Below the pieces are notes generated by a model. The model was not told the DNA's origin. It saw nothing but the letters and a program-made list of their open reading frames with translations, and ran no database searches. This document shows positions 29,825 through 41,651 of a stretch of 64,000 bases of DNA, piece after piece. The position numbers were made by a program, and so were the translations under genes. How positions within the stretch are numbered: the first letter of the stretch is position 1; each line of letters opens with the position of its first letter. The stretch is from Pasteurella bettyae CCUG 2042 (GTDB taxonomy: Bacteria; Pseudomonadota; Gammaproteobacteria; Enterobacterales; Pasteurellaceae): NCBI RefSeq assembly GCF_000262245.1, contig NZ_AJSX01000040.1, positions 62,001 to 126,000 on the forward strand, in the 5' to 3' direction.

Positions 29825-32800
29825 GTGAAAGACTTAGTTAAGTTCTTAAAAGCACAATCAAAAACTTCAGAAGATTTTGATGTGATTAAAATTGGTTTAG
29901 CATCACCAGATATGATTCGTTCATGGTCTTTTGGTGAGGTTAAAAAACCAGAAACTATCAACTACCGTACATTCAAACCTGAACGTGACGGGCTTTTCTG
30001 TGCACGTATTTTCGGGCCAGTAAAAGACTATGAATGTTTATGTGGTAAATATAAACGTCTAAAACATCGTGGTGTAATTTGTGAAAAATGTGGCGTTGAA
30101 GTCACTCAAACCAAAGTACGTCGTGAACGTATGGGACATATTGAATTAGCTTCACCCGTAGCTCATATTTGGTTCTTAAAATCACTTCCATCCCGTATCG
30201 GTTTATTATTAGATATGCCGTTACGTGATATTGAGCGTGTTTTATATTTTGAATCATATATTGTTATCGAACCAGGGATGACTGATCTTGAAAAAGGTCA
30301 ATTATTAACTGAAGAACAGTTCATGGATGCCGAAGATCGTTGGGCAGATGAATTCGATGCAAAAATGGGTGCCGAAGCAATCCAAGCATTATTACGTGAC
30401 ATGGATTTAGCACATGAATGTGAAACATTACGTGAAGAATTACAAGAAACCAATTCTGAAACTAAACGTAAAAAAATCACTAAACGCTTAAAATTATTAG
30501 AAGCATTTTTACAATCTGGTAATAAACCAGAATGGATGGTGATGACTGTATTACCAGTATTACCACCAGATTTACGTCCATTAGTACCATTAGATGGTGG
30601 TCGTTTTGCAACTTCTGATTTAAATGACTTATATCGTCGTGTAATTAACCGTAATAACCGTTTAAAACGTTTATTAGACTTGGTTGCACCAGATATTATC
30701 GTACGTAATGAAAAACGTATGTTACAAGAATCTGTAGATGCATTATTAGATAATGGTCGCCGTGGTCGTGCGATTACAGGTTCTAACCGTCGTCCATTAA
30801 AATCTTTGGCTGATATGATCAAAGGTAAACAAGGTCGTTTCCGTCAAAACTTGCTTGGTAAACGTGTTGACTATTCAGGTCGTTCAGTAATCACTGTAGG
30901 TCCATACTTACATCTACATCAATGTGGTTTACCGAAAAAAATGGCATTGGAATTATTCCGCCCATTTATTTATGCTAAATTAGAAAGCCGTGGTTTCGCT
31001 TCAACCATTAAAGCTGCGAAGAAGATGGTGGAGCGTGAAGATGCTATCGTATGGGATATCTTAGCTGAAGTTATCCGCGAACATCCAATTTTATTAAACC
31101 GTGCACCAACACTTCACCGTTTAGGTATTCAAGCGTTTGAACCTATCCTAATCGAAGGTAAAGCAATGCAATTACACCCACTTGTTTGTGCGGCGTTTAA
31201 TGCGGACTTCGATGGTGACCAAATGGCGGTTCACGTACCATTAACACTTGAAGCTCAATTAGAAGCTCGTGCGTTAATGATGTCAACTAATAACGTATTA
31301 TCTCCTGCAAATGGTGATCCAATCATCGTTCCATCACAAGACGTGGTATTAGGTATCTACTACATGACACGTGAAAAAGTGAATGGCCGTGGTGAAGGTA
31401 TGTTATTACAAGACCCACGTGAAGCAGAAAAAGCTTATCGTACATGTCGTGCAGAATTACATTCACGTGTAAAAGTTCGTATTACTGAATATGTGAAAAA
31501 TGCAGCAGGTGAGTTTGAATCTCAAACAACCTTAACGGATACCACTATTGGTCGTGCAATCTTATGGATGATCGCACCAAAAGGTATGCCATTTAGTTTA
31601 TTCAACCAAACTCTTGGTAAGAAAGCGATTTCTAAATTAATCAACGAATGTTACCGTCGTTTAGGTGTGAAAGCGAGTGTTATGTTTGCTGACCAAATTA
31701 TGTATACTGGTTTCGCCTATGCTGCTCGTTCAGGTTCATCAGTTGGTATTGATGATATGGTTATCCCAGAGAAGAAATATGAAATTATTTCTGCTGCGGA
31801 AGCTGAAGTCGCTGAAATTCAAGAACAGTTCCAATCTGGTTTGGTAACTGCTGGTGAACGTTATAATAAAGTGATCGATATTTGGGCAACAGCTAATGAA
31901 CGCGTTGCAAAAGCCATGATGGAAAATCTTTCTACGGAAGAAGTTATCAACCGTGAAGGCAATCCAGAAAAACAAGCATCATTTAATAGCATCTTTATGA
32001 TGGCAGACTCTGGTGCTCGTGGTTCTGCAGCTCAGATTCGTCAGCTAGCTGGTATGCGTGGTTTGATGGCTCGTCCAGATGGTTCAATCATTGAAACACC
32101 AATTACTGCAAACTTCCGTGAAGGTTTGAACGTTCTTCAGTACTTTATTTCAACCCACGGTGCTCGTAAAGGTTTGGCGGATACCGCATTAAAAACAGCG
32201 AACTCAGGTTACTTAACTCGTCGTTTAGTTGACGTTGCACAAGACTTAGTGATTATTGAAGATGACTGTGGTACACACGAAGGTATTGTGATGACTCCAC
32301 TCATCGAAGGTGGTGATGAAAAAGTTTCACTTCGTGAATTAGTATTAGGTCGTGTGGCAGCAGAAGACATTTTAAAACCAGGTACAGAAGAAGTATTGAT
32401 CCCTCGTAACACTTTATTAGATGAAAAAGTGTGTGACATCCTTGACGATAATTCAGTGGATAGTGTGAAAGTACGTTCTGTTGTAACCTGTGATACAGAT
32501 TTTGGTGTCTGTGCGAAATGTTATGGTCGTGACTTAGCTCGTGGTCACTTGATTAACCAAGGTGAAGCGGTAGGTGTTATTGCTGCACAATCAATCGGTG
32601 AACCAGGTACTCAGTTAACCATGCGTACATTCCACATCGGTGGTGCAGCATCTGCAGCAGCAAAAGAATCAGGTATCCAAGTTAAAACAACAGGTACTGT
32701 ACATTTAACTAATGCTAAATTTGTTACTAATACTGAAGGTAAATTAGTATTAACTTCTCGTAACACAGAATTAACAGTAACAGATACTTTTGGTCGTACC

Positions 32801-34084
32801 AAAGAGCATTATAAAGTCCCTTATGGTGCGATATTAACCAAAGGCGATGAAGCTCAGGTGAGTGCAGGAGAAACCATTGCAAGTTGGGATCCACATACTA
32901 TGCCAGTTGTTTCTGAAGTTGCTGGTTTTGTGAAATTTGTTGATATTGTTGATGGTTTAACGGTTACTCGTCAAACTGATGAATTAACAGGTTTATCTTC
33001 TATTGTGGTACAAGACGTGGGTGAACGTGCAACGGCAGGTAAGGATTTACGTCCAGCAATCAAATTAGTTGATGCGAAAGGTAATGACATTATCGTTCCT
33101 GAAATTGAAGTCGCTGCACAATACTTCTTACCAGGTAAAGCAATTGTAACTTTAGATGATGGTGCTGAAATTCATGTAGGTGAGCCATTAGCTCGTATTC
33201 CACAAGAATCTGTAGGTACGAAAGATATTACTGGTGGTCTTCCACGTGTTGCTGATTTATTCGAAGCTCGTAAACCTAAAGAGCCTGCAATTCTTGCAGA
33301 AATCACAGGTATCGTATCATTCGGTAAAGAAACGAAAGGTAAACGTCGTCTTGTAATCACCCCAACTGAAGGTGAAGCATACGAGGAAATGATTCCTAAA
33401 TGGCGTCAATTGAACGTATTCGAAGGCGAAATGGTTCAGCGTGGTGATGTGATTTCTGATGGTGCAGAAACACCACATGATATCTTACGCTTACGTGGTG
33501 TTCGTGCAGTAACTGAGTATATTGTGAATGAGGTTCAAGATGTTTACCGCTTACAAGGGGTAAAAATCAATGATAAACACATCGAAGTTATCGTACGTCA
33601 AATGTTACGTAAATGTGTGATCACTAAAGCTTATGATTCAGAATTCTTAGAAGGCGAACAAGCTGAAGTAGCACGTGTGAAAATTGTGAACCGTAAACGT
33701 GCAGAAGAAGGTAAACCATTAGTAGAGTTCGAACGCGAATTACTCGGTATTACTAAAGCTTCATTAGCAACTGAGTCATTTATCTCAGCCGCATCGTTCC
33801 AAGAAACCACTCGTGTGTTAACTGAAGCTGCGGTTGCAGGTAAACGTGACGAATTACGTGGCTTAAAAGAAAATGTAATCGTTGGTCGTTTAATCCCAGC
33901 AGGTACAGGTTTTGCATACCATCAGAATCGTGTGAAAAACCGTAATCTTGTGCAATCAGAAGAAGTTGCAGTAAAATTCTCGGCAGCAGATGAAGCTGAA
34001 ATTGAAGCAGAATTTAATATTGTAGCTGAAGATCCAACTGCAAGTTTAGCTGAAATGTTAAATATGGCAGATGAAGCAGAATAA
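29825..34084 (+). CDS. rpoC: DNA-directed RNA polymerase subunit beta'
   Basis: A 1419-residue beta' subunit. The start is a GTG at 29825 (reading [13 protein letters not shown]) seven bases after AGGAG, the family's usual N terminus; an in-frame ATG at 29792 overlaps the uptake-signal dyad and has no family support. Zinc ribbon [20 protein letters not shown] near 70-89, catalytic [12 protein letters not shown] near 458-469, and C-terminal zinc site [13 protein letters not shown]. Last gene of the operon, followed by a strong terminator. Confidence 0.98.
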   Translation: MKDLVKFLKAQSKTSEDFDVIKIGLASPDMIRSWSFGEVKKPETINYRTFKPERDGLFCARIFGPVKDYECLCGKYKRLKHRGVICEKCGVEVTQTKVRRERMGHIELASPVAHIWFLKSLPSRIGLLLDMPLRDIERVLYFESYIVIEPGMTDLEKGQLLTEEQFMDAEDRWADEFDAKMGAEAIQALLRDMDLAHECETLREELQETNSETKRKKITKRLKLLEAFLQSGNKPEWMVMTVLPVLPPDLRPLVPLDGGRFATSDLNDLYRRVINRNNRLKRLLDLVAPDIIVRNEKRMLQESVDALLDNGRRGRAITGSNRRPLKSLADMIKGKQGRFRQNLLGKRVDYSGRSVITVGPYLHLHQCGLPKKMALELFRPFIYAKLESRGFASTIKAAKKMVEREDAIVWDILAEVIREHPILLNRAPTLHRLGIQAFEPILIEGKAMQLHPLVCAAFNADFDGDQMAVHVPLTLEAQLEARALMMSTNNVLSPANGDPIIVPSQDVVLGIYYMTREKVNGRGEGMLLQDPREAEKAYRTCRAELHSRVKVRITEYVKNAAGEFESQTTLTDTTIGRAILWMIAPKGMPFSLFNQTLGKKAISKLINECYRRLGVKASVMFADQIMYTGFAYAARSGSSVGIDDMVIPEKKYEIISAAEAEVAEIQEQFQSGLVTAGERYNKVIDIWATANERVAKAMMENLSTEEVINREGNPEKQASFNSIFMMADSGARGSAAQIRQLAGMRGLMARPDGSIIETPITANFREGLNVLQYFISTHGARKGLADTALKTANSGYLTRRLVDVAQDLVIIEDDCGTHEGIVMTPLIEGGDEKVSLRELVLGRVAAEDILKPGTEEVLIPRNTLLDEKVCDILDDNSVDSVKVRSVVTCDTDFGVCAKCYGRDLARGHLINQGEAVGVIAAQSIGEPGTQLTMRTFHIGGAASAAAKESGIQVKTTGTVHLTNAKFVTNTEGKLVLTSRNTELTVTDTFGRTKEHYKVPYGAILTKGDEAQVSAGETIASWDPHTMPVVSEVAGFVKFVDIVDGLTVTRQTDELTGLSSIVVQDVGERATAGKDLRPAIKLVDAKGNDIIVPEIEVAAQYFLPGKAIVTLDDGAEIHVGEPLARIPQESVGTKDITGGLPRVADLFEARKPKEPAILAEITGIVSFGKETKGKRRLVITPTEGEAYEEMIPKWRQLNVFEGEMVQRGDVISDGAETPHDILRLRGVRAVTEYIVNEVQDVYRLQGVKINDKHIEVIVRQMLRKCVITKAYDSEFLEGEQAEVARVKIVNRKRAEEGKPLVEFERELLGITKASLATESFISAASFQETTRVLTEAAVAGKRDELRGLKENVIVGRLIPAGTGFAYHQNRVKNRNLVQSEEVAVKFSAADEAEIEAEFNIVAEDPTASLAEMLNMADEAE

Positions 34085-34108
34085 GCACTAGATTAGTGAA
34101 TTAAATTT

Positions 34109-34144
34109 AAAACCCTTAATGTAAAAACATTAAGGGTTTTTTAT
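34109..34144 (+). terminator. Terminator of the rpoBC operon
   Basis: A perfect 13-base stem (34109-34121 with 34128-34140) with a six-base loop and a T run. Confidence 0.9.
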
Positions 34145-34281
34145 TGGAAATTTTCTAAAATTTCACCGCAGTTTTAGGATTAATTAGATTAATAGCCCTC
34201 GCTAATTTAAATAACTGCTATAATGTTTTATATCGCTAAGATTCAATAATTATTTTGGCAGAGACCAAGTGACGGATAAAG

Positions 34282-37200
34282 ATGACACAAACCTATTTCA
34301 ATTTAGATATCCCTTCTCAAGCAAATGATCATAAAATTATTGGTAATGTGATAGCAGGTTCAGACAGTTTAGCTATTGCAGAAATTGCCAGTGAGCATAA
34401 AGGTCTCACACTAGTGGTCACTAACGATACTAAAAGTGCGGTAAAATTAGAGAAAATTTTACAGGATATTAGCCCTCATGAAGTGCGTTATTTCCCTGAC
34501 TGGGAAACCTTGCCTTATGATAGTTTTTCACCTCATCAAGACATTATTTCTACTCGTTTAAGTACCTTATTTTACTTACAAAATGCAAAACAAGGGATCG
34601 TGCTATTGCCAATGACCACTTTGATGCAACGAGTGTGCCCTCCAAGTTATTTGCAACATAATGTCTTATTAATTAAAAAAGGTGATCGTTTAGTTATTGA
34701 TAAATTACGTCTGCAATTAGAGAATGCAGGTTATCGTGCTGTAGAACAAGTATTGGAGCATGGCGAATATGCTGTTCGAGGTGCTTTACTTGATTTATTT
34801 CCAATGGGAAGCAATGAACCTTATCGTTTAGATTTCTTTGATGATGAAATTGATACCATTCGTACCTTTGATGTGGATACGCAGCGGACTATCGCAGATA
34901 TTAATTCTATTAATTTATTACCTGCACATGAATTTCCAACAGATGATAAGAGTATTGAATTCTTTCGTAGCCAATTCCGTGAAACTTTTGGTGAAATCCG
35001 TCGTGATCCAGAACATATTTATCAACAAGTGAGTAAAGGCACTCTAGTCTCTGGCATTGAATATTGGCAGCCACTTTTCTTTGAAGAAATGGCGACTTTA
35101 TTTGATTATTTACCTGCGAATACATTATTTGTGGATATGGAACAAACCCAAATCCAAGCAGAACGTTTTTATCAAGATGCTAGCCAGCGTTTTGAAAGTC
35201 GTCGCGTGGATCCTATGCGCCCATTGTTACCACCAGAGCGTTTATGGTTACGAATTAATGAAATCAATAAAGCTTTAAAAAATTATCCTCGTATAAGCTT
35301 TAAAGTTGAAAAAGTGCGGTCATCTGCGAGACAAAAAAATCTATCCGTACAAGCGTTACCTGAATTACAGATCCAATCACAACAAAAAGAACCTTTACAA
35401 AACCTTCGTCAGTTTATTGAGAGATTCAAAGGACATATTGTCTTTTCTGTGGAAACAGAAGGCCGTCGTGAGACTTTATTAGATTTATTATCACCAATTA
35501 AATTACGTCCGCAGCAGATAGAAAATCTCTCGCAAATAGAAGGATTAAATTACAGTTTACAAATTAGTTCATTAGATAATGGTTTTATTATTGAAAGTGA
35601 AAATAATGAAGCTATTGCGATTATTTGTGAGACAGAGTTATTAGGTGAACGAGTTCAACAACGTAGTCGTGATAAACGTAAATCGGTGAATCCAGATACC
35701 CTGATTCGTAATTTGGCGGAACTCAAAATTGGTCAAGCGGTTGTTCATCTAGAACATGGTGTGGGTCGCTATGGTGGATTAGTGAGCTTAGAAAATGGGG
35801 GCATTAAAGCGGAGTACTTACTACTGACTTATGCGAATGAAGCAAAATTATATGTCCCCGTTGCTTCATTACATTTAATTAGTCGTTATGTAGGTGGTTC
35901 AGATGAAACTGCACCACTGCATAAATTAGGCAGTGATGCATGGGTGAAAGCTCGTCATAAAGCGGCTGAAAAAATTCGTGATGTGGCAGCAGAATTGTTA
36001 GATGTTTATGCTCAACGAGAAGCACAGAAAGGTTTTTCTTTTAAATATGATCGTGATGAATTTATGCAATTTTCTGCAACTTTTCCATTTGAAGAGACTT
36101 ATGATCAAGAACTCGCAATTAATGCAGTTATTTCTGATATGTGTCAACCAAAAGCCATGGATCGTTTAGTTTGTGGCGATGTGGGATTTGGTAAAACTGA
36201 AGTAGCGATGCGAGCCGCATTTTTATCTGTCATGAATCATAAGCAAGTAGCGGTATTGGTACCTACAACCTTACTTGCTCAACAGCATTATGAAAATTTC
36301 CGTGATCGTTTTGCTAATTTGCCTGTGAATGTGGAAATGGTTTCACGTTTTAGAACGGCAAAAGAACAAAAGCAAATTTTAATCGATTTAGCTGAAGGTA
36401 AAGTGGATATCTTAATAGGTACACATAAGCTGATTCAGTCCGATGTAAGATTCAAAGATTTAGGATTGCTAGTGATCGATGAAGAACATCGTTTTGGTGT
36501 ACGTCAGAAAGAAAAAATTAAACAATTACGTGCGAATATCGATATTCTTACGTTAACAGCAACCCCCATTCCTCGTACTTTAAATATGGCGATGAATGGT
36601 ATTCGTGATTTATCTATTATTTCAACGCCACCTGCGCGCCGACTTACGATTAAAACTTTTGTACGTCAGAATGATGATTTGGTGGTACGTGAGGCTATCC
36701 TGCGTGAAATTTTACGTGGTGGACAGGTATATTATTTACACAATGATGTGGCAACTATCGATCGTTGTGCAGAAAAATTAGCTGAGCTTGTCCCTGAAGC
36801 TCGAATAGTGGTAGGGCATGGTCAAATGCACGAACGTGAGCTAGAGCGTGTGATGACGGATTTTTATCATCAACGTTTTAACGTATTAGTTTGCTCAACC
36901 ATTATTGAAACTGGGATTGATGTACCTACCGCCAATACGATTATTATTGAACGGGCGGATAATTTTGGTTTAGCGCAATTGCATCAATTACGTGGACGTG
37001 TTGGTCGTTCACATCATCAAGCTTATGCTTATTTATTGACTCCACCGCCGAAATTAATGACTAAAGATGCTCAGAAACGTCTAGAGGCGTTAGAAAGTTT
37101 AGATAATCTCGGAGCTGGCTTTATTCTTGCTACTCATGATTTAGAAATTCGTGGTGCAGGAGAATTATTAGGCAGTGAACAAAGTGGACAAATTGAAAGT

Positions 37201-37728
37201 ATTGGTTTCTCTTTGTATATGGAATTGCTAGAAAGTGCAGTGAAGGCGATGAAAGAAGGGCGTGAGCCATCTTTAGATGAACTAACTCAACAGCAAGTAG
37301 AAATTGATTTACGTATGCCAGCATTATTACCTGAAGATTACTTGGGAGATGTAAATATGCGTTTATCTTTTTATAAACGTATTGCAGGTGCGGAAAATAA
37401 AGCTTCCTTAGATGAATTAAAAGTAGAATTAATCGATCGCTTTGGTTTATTACCTGAAGCAACAAAAAATTTAATGCAAATTGCCGAGCTACGTCTTATG
37501 GCAAAACAGCTGGGTATTATTCGTATAGATGGTACTTTACATGGTGGCTTTATTGAGTTTTCACCTACTGCAGATTTGGATCCGATAAAATTCCTTAATC
37601 TGATTAAACAACAGCCAGCGGTGTTTAAATTTGATGGGCCTACTAAGTTCAGATTTACTTGCAATTTAGAAGAAAATACTAAACGCCTTGAGTTTATAAG
37701 CCAGTTGGTTGAGTCCTTACTAAACTAA
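34282..37728 (+). CDS. mfd: Transcription-repair coupling factor Mfd
   Basis: A 1148-residue Mfd. N-terminal UvrB-like module (DWETLPYDSFSPHQDIISTR near 74-93), RNA-polymerase-interacting domain (GQAVVHLEHGVGRYGGL near 486-502), superfamily 2 translocase with Walker A GDVGFGKTEVAMR (near 633) and the DEEH box VIDEEHRFG (near 732), and a C-terminal TRCF domain. It pushes stalled RNA polymerase off lesions and recruits UvrA. Monocistronic; full length. Confidence 0.97.
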   Translation: MTQTYFNLDIPSQANDHKIIGNVIAGSDSLAIAEIASEHKGLTLVVTNDTKSAVKLEKILQDISPHEVRYFPDWETLPYDSFSPHQDIISTRLSTLFYLQNAKQGIVLLPMTTLMQRVCPPSYLQHNVLLIKKGDRLVIDKLRLQLENAGYRAVEQVLEHGEYAVRGALLDLFPMGSNEPYRLDFFDDEIDTIRTFDVDTQRTIADINSINLLPAHEFPTDDKSIEFFRSQFRETFGEIRRDPEHIYQQVSKGTLVSGIEYWQPLFFEEMATLFDYLPANTLFVDMEQTQIQAERFYQDASQRFESRRVDPMRPLLPPERLWLRINEINKALKNYPRISFKVEKVRSSARQKNLSVQALPELQIQSQQKEPLQNLRQFIERFKGHIVFSVETEGRRETLLDLLSPIKLRPQQIENLSQIEGLNYSLQISSLDNGFIIESENNEAIAIICETELLGERVQQRSRDKRKSVNPDTLIRNLAELKIGQAVVHLEHGVGRYGGLVSLENGGIKAEYLLLTYANEAKLYVPVASLHLISRYVGGSDETAPLHKLGSDAWVKARHKAAEKIRDVAAELLDVYAQREAQKGFSFKYDRDEFMQFSATFPFEETYDQELAINAVISDMCQPKAMDRLVCGDVGFGKTEVAMRAAFLSVMNHKQVAVLVPTTLLAQQHYENFRDRFANLPVNVEMVSRFRTAKEQKQILIDLAEGKVDILIGTHKLIQSDVRFKDLGLLVIDEEHRFGVRQKEKIKQLRANIDILTLTATPIPRTLNMAMNGIRDLSIISTPPARRLTIKTFVRQNDDLVVREAILREILRGGQVYYLHNDVATIDRCAEKLAELVPEARIVVGHGQMHERELERVMTDFYHQRFNVLVCSTIIETGIDVPTANTIIIERADNFGLAQLHQLRGRVGRSHHQAYAYLLTPPPKLMTKDAQKRLEALESLDNLGAGFILATHDLEIRGAGELLGSEQSGQIESIGFSLYMELLESAVKAMKEGREPSLDELTQQQVEIDLRMPALLPEDYLGDVNMRLSFYKRIAGAENKASLDELKVELIDRFGLLPEATKNLMQIAELRLMAKQLGIIRIDGTLHGGFIEFSPTADLDPIKFLNLIKQQPAVFKFDGPTKFRFTCNLEENTKRLEFISQLVESLLN

Positions 37729-37926
37729 ACATAAGTAAAAGTGCGGTATTAAAATATTTATTTTTGAATATTGGTTATATCAATCACCCTAATTGAATGC
37801 ACAATTGGTTATGTGAGTTGTGAATACTTTTTACAATAATTATTGTCTAAATGTTACTTGATTGGATATTTGGCATAGATTAAATAGATATGATGTTATA
37901 CAATCAATCTTACGACTTTTAACTAA

Positions 37927-38553
<627 letters not shown>

Positions 38554-38570
38554 CTATTTATAGTTTGTAT

Positions 38571-38613
38571 AAAGTGCGGTTAGAATTTTAGAAATTTTAA
38601 CCGCACTTTTTTT
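38571..38613 (+). terminator. Uptake-signal-pair terminator after gmhA
   Basis: AAAGTGCGGTTA and TAACCGCACTTT form a 12-base stem followed by a T run, the usual Haemophilus-type double use of uptake signals as terminators. Confidence 0.9.
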
Positions 38614-38703
38614 ATTCGTTATTCTCACAAATATAATTGCATAATTATGCAAAAAATATTAATATTATTTCAATATTTGGCAAATATAGAGATTGTATTA
38701 AAA

Positions 38704-39435
38704 ATGACCCTTAGTGTTAAAAACTTAAATTTCTTTTATGGATCATCTCAAGCGTTATTTGATATCAATTTAACCGCTGAAGATGGCGATACTGTAGTTT
38801 TGCTTGGACCTAGTGGTGCAGGTAAAAGTACGTTAATTCGTACCTTTAATTTACTTGAAATACCACAATCAGGTGAATTAAATGTCACGGGTAACCAATT
38901 TGATTTATCACAAACTGCTGATGCAAAAAAAATGCGTCAGTTACGTCAGGATGTTGGAATGGTGTTCCAACAATATAATTTATGGCCACATTTTACTGTG
39001 GTGGAAAACCTCATTGAAGCACCAATGAAAGTGCTTGGTTTAAGCGAATCAGAAGCTAAGAAAGAAGCGATGGAATTATTAGTTCGTTTACGCTTAGAAG
39101 AACACGCAGATCGTTTTCCACTACAGCTTTCAGGTGGTCAGCAGCAACGTGTAGCAATTGCTCGAGCTCTCATGATGAAACCAAAGGTTTTGTTATTTGA
39201 TGAGCCAACAGCGGCGTTAGACCCTGAGATTACTGCACAAGTCGTTGCGATTATTCAAGAATTACAGGAAACTGGCATAACTCAAGTGATCGTAACTCAC
39301 GAAGTTGGTGTAGCACGTAAAGTGGCAACTAAAGTGGTTTATATGGAAAGTGGTCGTATTGTGGAAATGGGGAATGCAAGTTGTTTTGAAAACCCAAAGA
39401 CAGAAGAATTTAGACAATATCTGTCACATGACTAA
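38704..39435 (+). CDS. artP: Arginine ABC transporter ATP-binding protein
   Basis: A 243-residue ATPase of the polar amino-acid type. Walker [10 protein letters not shown] near 35, signature [15 protein letters not shown] near 143, Walker [13 protein letters not shown] near 163. I chose the ATG at 38704 ([13 protein letters not shown]); 19 codons further upstream are open but unlike the family. It opens the artPIQM operon; AAAGGTG and 14 bases lead into artI. Confidence 0.93.
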   Translation: MTLSVKNLNFFYGSSQALFDINLTAEDGDTVVLLGPSGAGKSTLIRTFNLLEIPQSGELNVTGNQFDLSQTADAKKMRQLRQDVGMVFQQYNLWPHFTVVENLIEAPMKVLGLSESEAKKEAMELLVRLRLEEHADRFPLQLSGGQQQRVAIARALMMKPKVLLFDEPTAALDPEITAQVVAIIQELQETGITQVIVTHEVGVARKVATKVVYMESGRIVEMGNASCFENPKTEEFRQYLSHD

Positions 39436-39449
39436 TAAAGGTGAACACA

Positions 39450-40172
39450 ATGAAAAAATTACTTTTAGCAACACTTTTTGCAAGTACAACATTTGCCACA
39501 CAAGCACAAGATATTACTTTTGCCTGTGAACCATCATATCCACCCTTTGAATTAACTAATGCAAATGGTGAAATCGTAGGTTTTGATGTGGATATCGCAC
39601 AAGCAGTTTGTAAACAAATTAATGCAAATTGTACTTTTAAGAATCAATCATTTGATGCCTTAATTCCAAGCTTAAAAGCAAAACGCTTTGACGCTGCGAT
39701 GTCTGCGATTGATATTACTGAATCTCGTGCAAAACAAGTATTATTCTCTGATCCTTACTATGATAGTTCTGCAAGTTTCATTGCAGTGAAAGGTAAAGCC
39801 GATCTTAATACAGCAAAAAATATTGGTGTTCAAAATGGTACTACATTCCAACAATATGTTGTTGCTGAAGCGCCTCAATACACGCCAAAATCTTACGCTT
39901 CATTACAAGATGCGATCTTAGACTTAAAAAATGGTCGTATTGATATTATGTTTGGTGATACTGCAGTATTAGCGGATATGTTAGCAAAAGAACCTGAGTT
40001 AGCATTTGTTGGCGATAAAGTCACTAACAAAAAATACTTTGGTAATGGATTAGGTATTGCCGTGCATAAAAGCGATAAAGCTTTAGTTGATAGCTTAAAT
40101 AAAGGGTTATCTGCAATTAAAGCAAGTGGCGAATACCAAAAAATTTATGATAAATGGATGACAGCTAAATAA
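39450..40172 (+). CDS. artI: Arginine-binding periplasmic protein
   Basis: A 240-residue binding protein: signal peptide [19 protein letters not shown] with cleavage before QDITF, then a family 3 solute-binding fold ([10 protein letters not shown] near 26, [20 protein letters not shown] near 75-94). The ATG at 39450 follows AAGGTG by six bases; a GTG nine bases upstream overlaps that site. It delivers arginine to ArtQM. Confidence 0.92.
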   Translation: MKKLLLATLFASTTFATQAQDITFACEPSYPPFELTNANGEIVGFDVDIAQAVCKQINANCTFKNQSFDALIPSLKAKRFDAAMSAIDITESRAKQVLFSDPYYDSSASFIAVKGKADLNTAKNIGVQNGTTFQQYVVAEAPQYTPKSYASLQDAILDLKNGRIDIMFGDTAVLADMLAKEPELAFVGDKVTNKKYFGNGLGIAVHKSDKALVDSLNKGLSAIKASGEYQKIYDKWMTAK

Positions 40173-40177
40173 GCATT

Positions 40178-40849
40178 ATGTTCTTTGATTATCTTCCTTT
40201 AATGACTACCGCAACCCTTATGACTTTAGGGTTAGCGGTTGCTTCGTTGTTAGTTGGTCTAATTCTTGCTATTTGTTTTGTGGTATTAGAGACTAATAAA
40301 TTTGTTTGTATACGTAAACCAACTTCGGTGATTGTAACCTTATTACGAGGTTTGCCAGAGATCTTGGTAGTATTGTTGATCTATTTTGGTTCTACCGAAG
40401 TAGTAGAAAAACTAACAGGTGAATATATTGAATTTAGCCCATTTTTGTGTGGTGTGCTGGCATTAGCGATTATCTTTGCCGCATATGCCTCTCAAACTTT
40501 ACGTGGTGCAATTCAAGCGATTCCATTAGGTCAATGGGAATCTGGTGCTGCCTTGGGACTTAGTCGTAGTTATACATTCTTACATATTATCATGCCACAA
40601 GTTTGGCGTCATGCATTACCAGGTCTAAGTAATCAATGGTTGGTGCTATTGAAAGATACTGCCTTAGTGTCATTGATTGGTGTTGATGATTTAATGCGTC
40701 AAGCAAGCTTAGTAAATACTAATACTCACCAACCATTTACTTGGTATGGGTTTGCTGCCTTGTTATATTTGGTGATTACGCTTGTTAGCCAATTTTTTAT
40801 TCGTAAATTGGAAGTGCGTTTCACTCGTTTTGAAAGAGGAGTGAGATAA
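40178..40849 (+). CDS. artQ: Arginine ABC transporter permease ArtQ
   Basis: A 223-residue permease with about five membrane segments and the inner-membrane EAA-type loop [20 protein letters not shown] near 108-127 that contacts ArtP. It is five bases after artI and overlaps artM by one base. Confidence 0.92.
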   Translation: MFFDYLPLMTTATLMTLGLAVASLLVGLILAICFVVLETNKFVCIRKPTSVIVTLLRGLPEILVVLLIYFGSTEVVEKLTGEYIEFSPFLCGVLALAIIFAAYASQTLRGAIQAIPLGQWESGAALGLSRSYTFLHIIMPQVWRHALPGLSNQWLVLLKDTALVSLIGVDDLMRQASLVNTNTHQPFTWYGFAALLYLVITLVSQFFIRKLEVRFTRFERGVR

Positions 40850-41532
40850 TGTTCCAAGAATATTTTGCAGAAATTGCTAAAGGTATTCCAACCAGTTTAT
40901 TGCTTACTGTGGTTGCTTTAGGGGTTGCATTTATTTTGGCGTTAGTTCTAACTTATTTATTATCAGCAGGTAATAAATGTGTAAGAATTGGTATTAATGG
41001 TTATTTAACTTTATTTACTGGCACACCATTACTCGTCCAATTTTTCTTAATTTATAGTGGCCCAGGTCAGTTTGAATGGATTGTTAATAGTGCATTATGG
41101 CCATTGCTGTCTAATGCTTGGTTTTGTGCTATGTTAGCTTTAGCGTTAAATAGTGCGGCTTATTCTACACAATTATTCCATGGTGCAGTTAAAGCTATTC
41201 CAAAAGGTCAATGGGAAAGTTGTTCAGCACTCGGTTTAAGTAAAGGGCAAACCTTAAAAATCCTTATTCCTTATGCCTTAAAACGTGCATTGCCTTCTTA
41301 CAGTAATGAAATTGTATTAGTTTTTAAAGGTACGTCATTAGCTTCAACAATTACCATTATGGATATTATGGGCTATGCAAGACAGCTTTATGGTACAGAA
41401 TATGATGCTTTAACTATTTATGGTATCGCCGGGATCATTTATTTAGCTATTACCGGTATTGCAACTTGGTTGTTACGTAAGTTAGAACATAAAGTTTTAG
41501 CCTTCGAAAGATTAGAAGTAGAAAAAGTATAA
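40849..41532 (+). CDS. artM: Arginine ABC transporter permease ArtM
   Basis: A 227-residue permease paired with ArtQ: TM segments at both ends, LFTGTPLLVQFFLIYSG near 58-74 and EAA-type loop GAVKAIPKGQWESCSALGLS near 111-130. One-base overlap with artQ indicates coupled translation. A hairpin terminator follows. Confidence 0.92.
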   Translation: MFQEYFAEIAKGIPTSLLLTVVALGVAFILALVLTYLLSAGNKCVRIGINGYLTLFTGTPLLVQFFLIYSGPGQFEWIVNSALWPLLSNAWFCAMLALALNSAAYSTQLFHGAVKAIPKGQWESCSALGLSKGQTLKILIPYALKRALPSYSNEIVLVFKGTSLASTITIMDIMGYARQLYGTEYDALTIYGIAGIIYLAITGIATWLLRKLEHKVLAFERLEVEKV

Positions 41533-41547
41533 TAGAGAATAATAAGG

Positions 41548-41577
41548 AAAGGTGGGTTTTTATATCCACCTTTTTTA
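41548..41577 (+). terminator. Terminator of artPIQM
   Basis: Stem AAAGGTGG / CCACCTTT with a ten-base loop followed by TTTT. Confidence 0.85.
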
Positions 41578-41651
41578 TTGAAAATAGCCTCTGCTGTGAT
41601 AGATTATAAGCTATAATAATTTACAATTTTAACATTTATATTGAGATTTTT

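Noticed and set aside
30298-30822. Long minus-strand frame inside rpoC
   Set aside because: Serine/arginine-rich shadow of a strongly coding plus strand; no ribosome-binding site or family resemblance. The same holds for the opposite-strand frames in rpoB, mfd, polA and nrfA.
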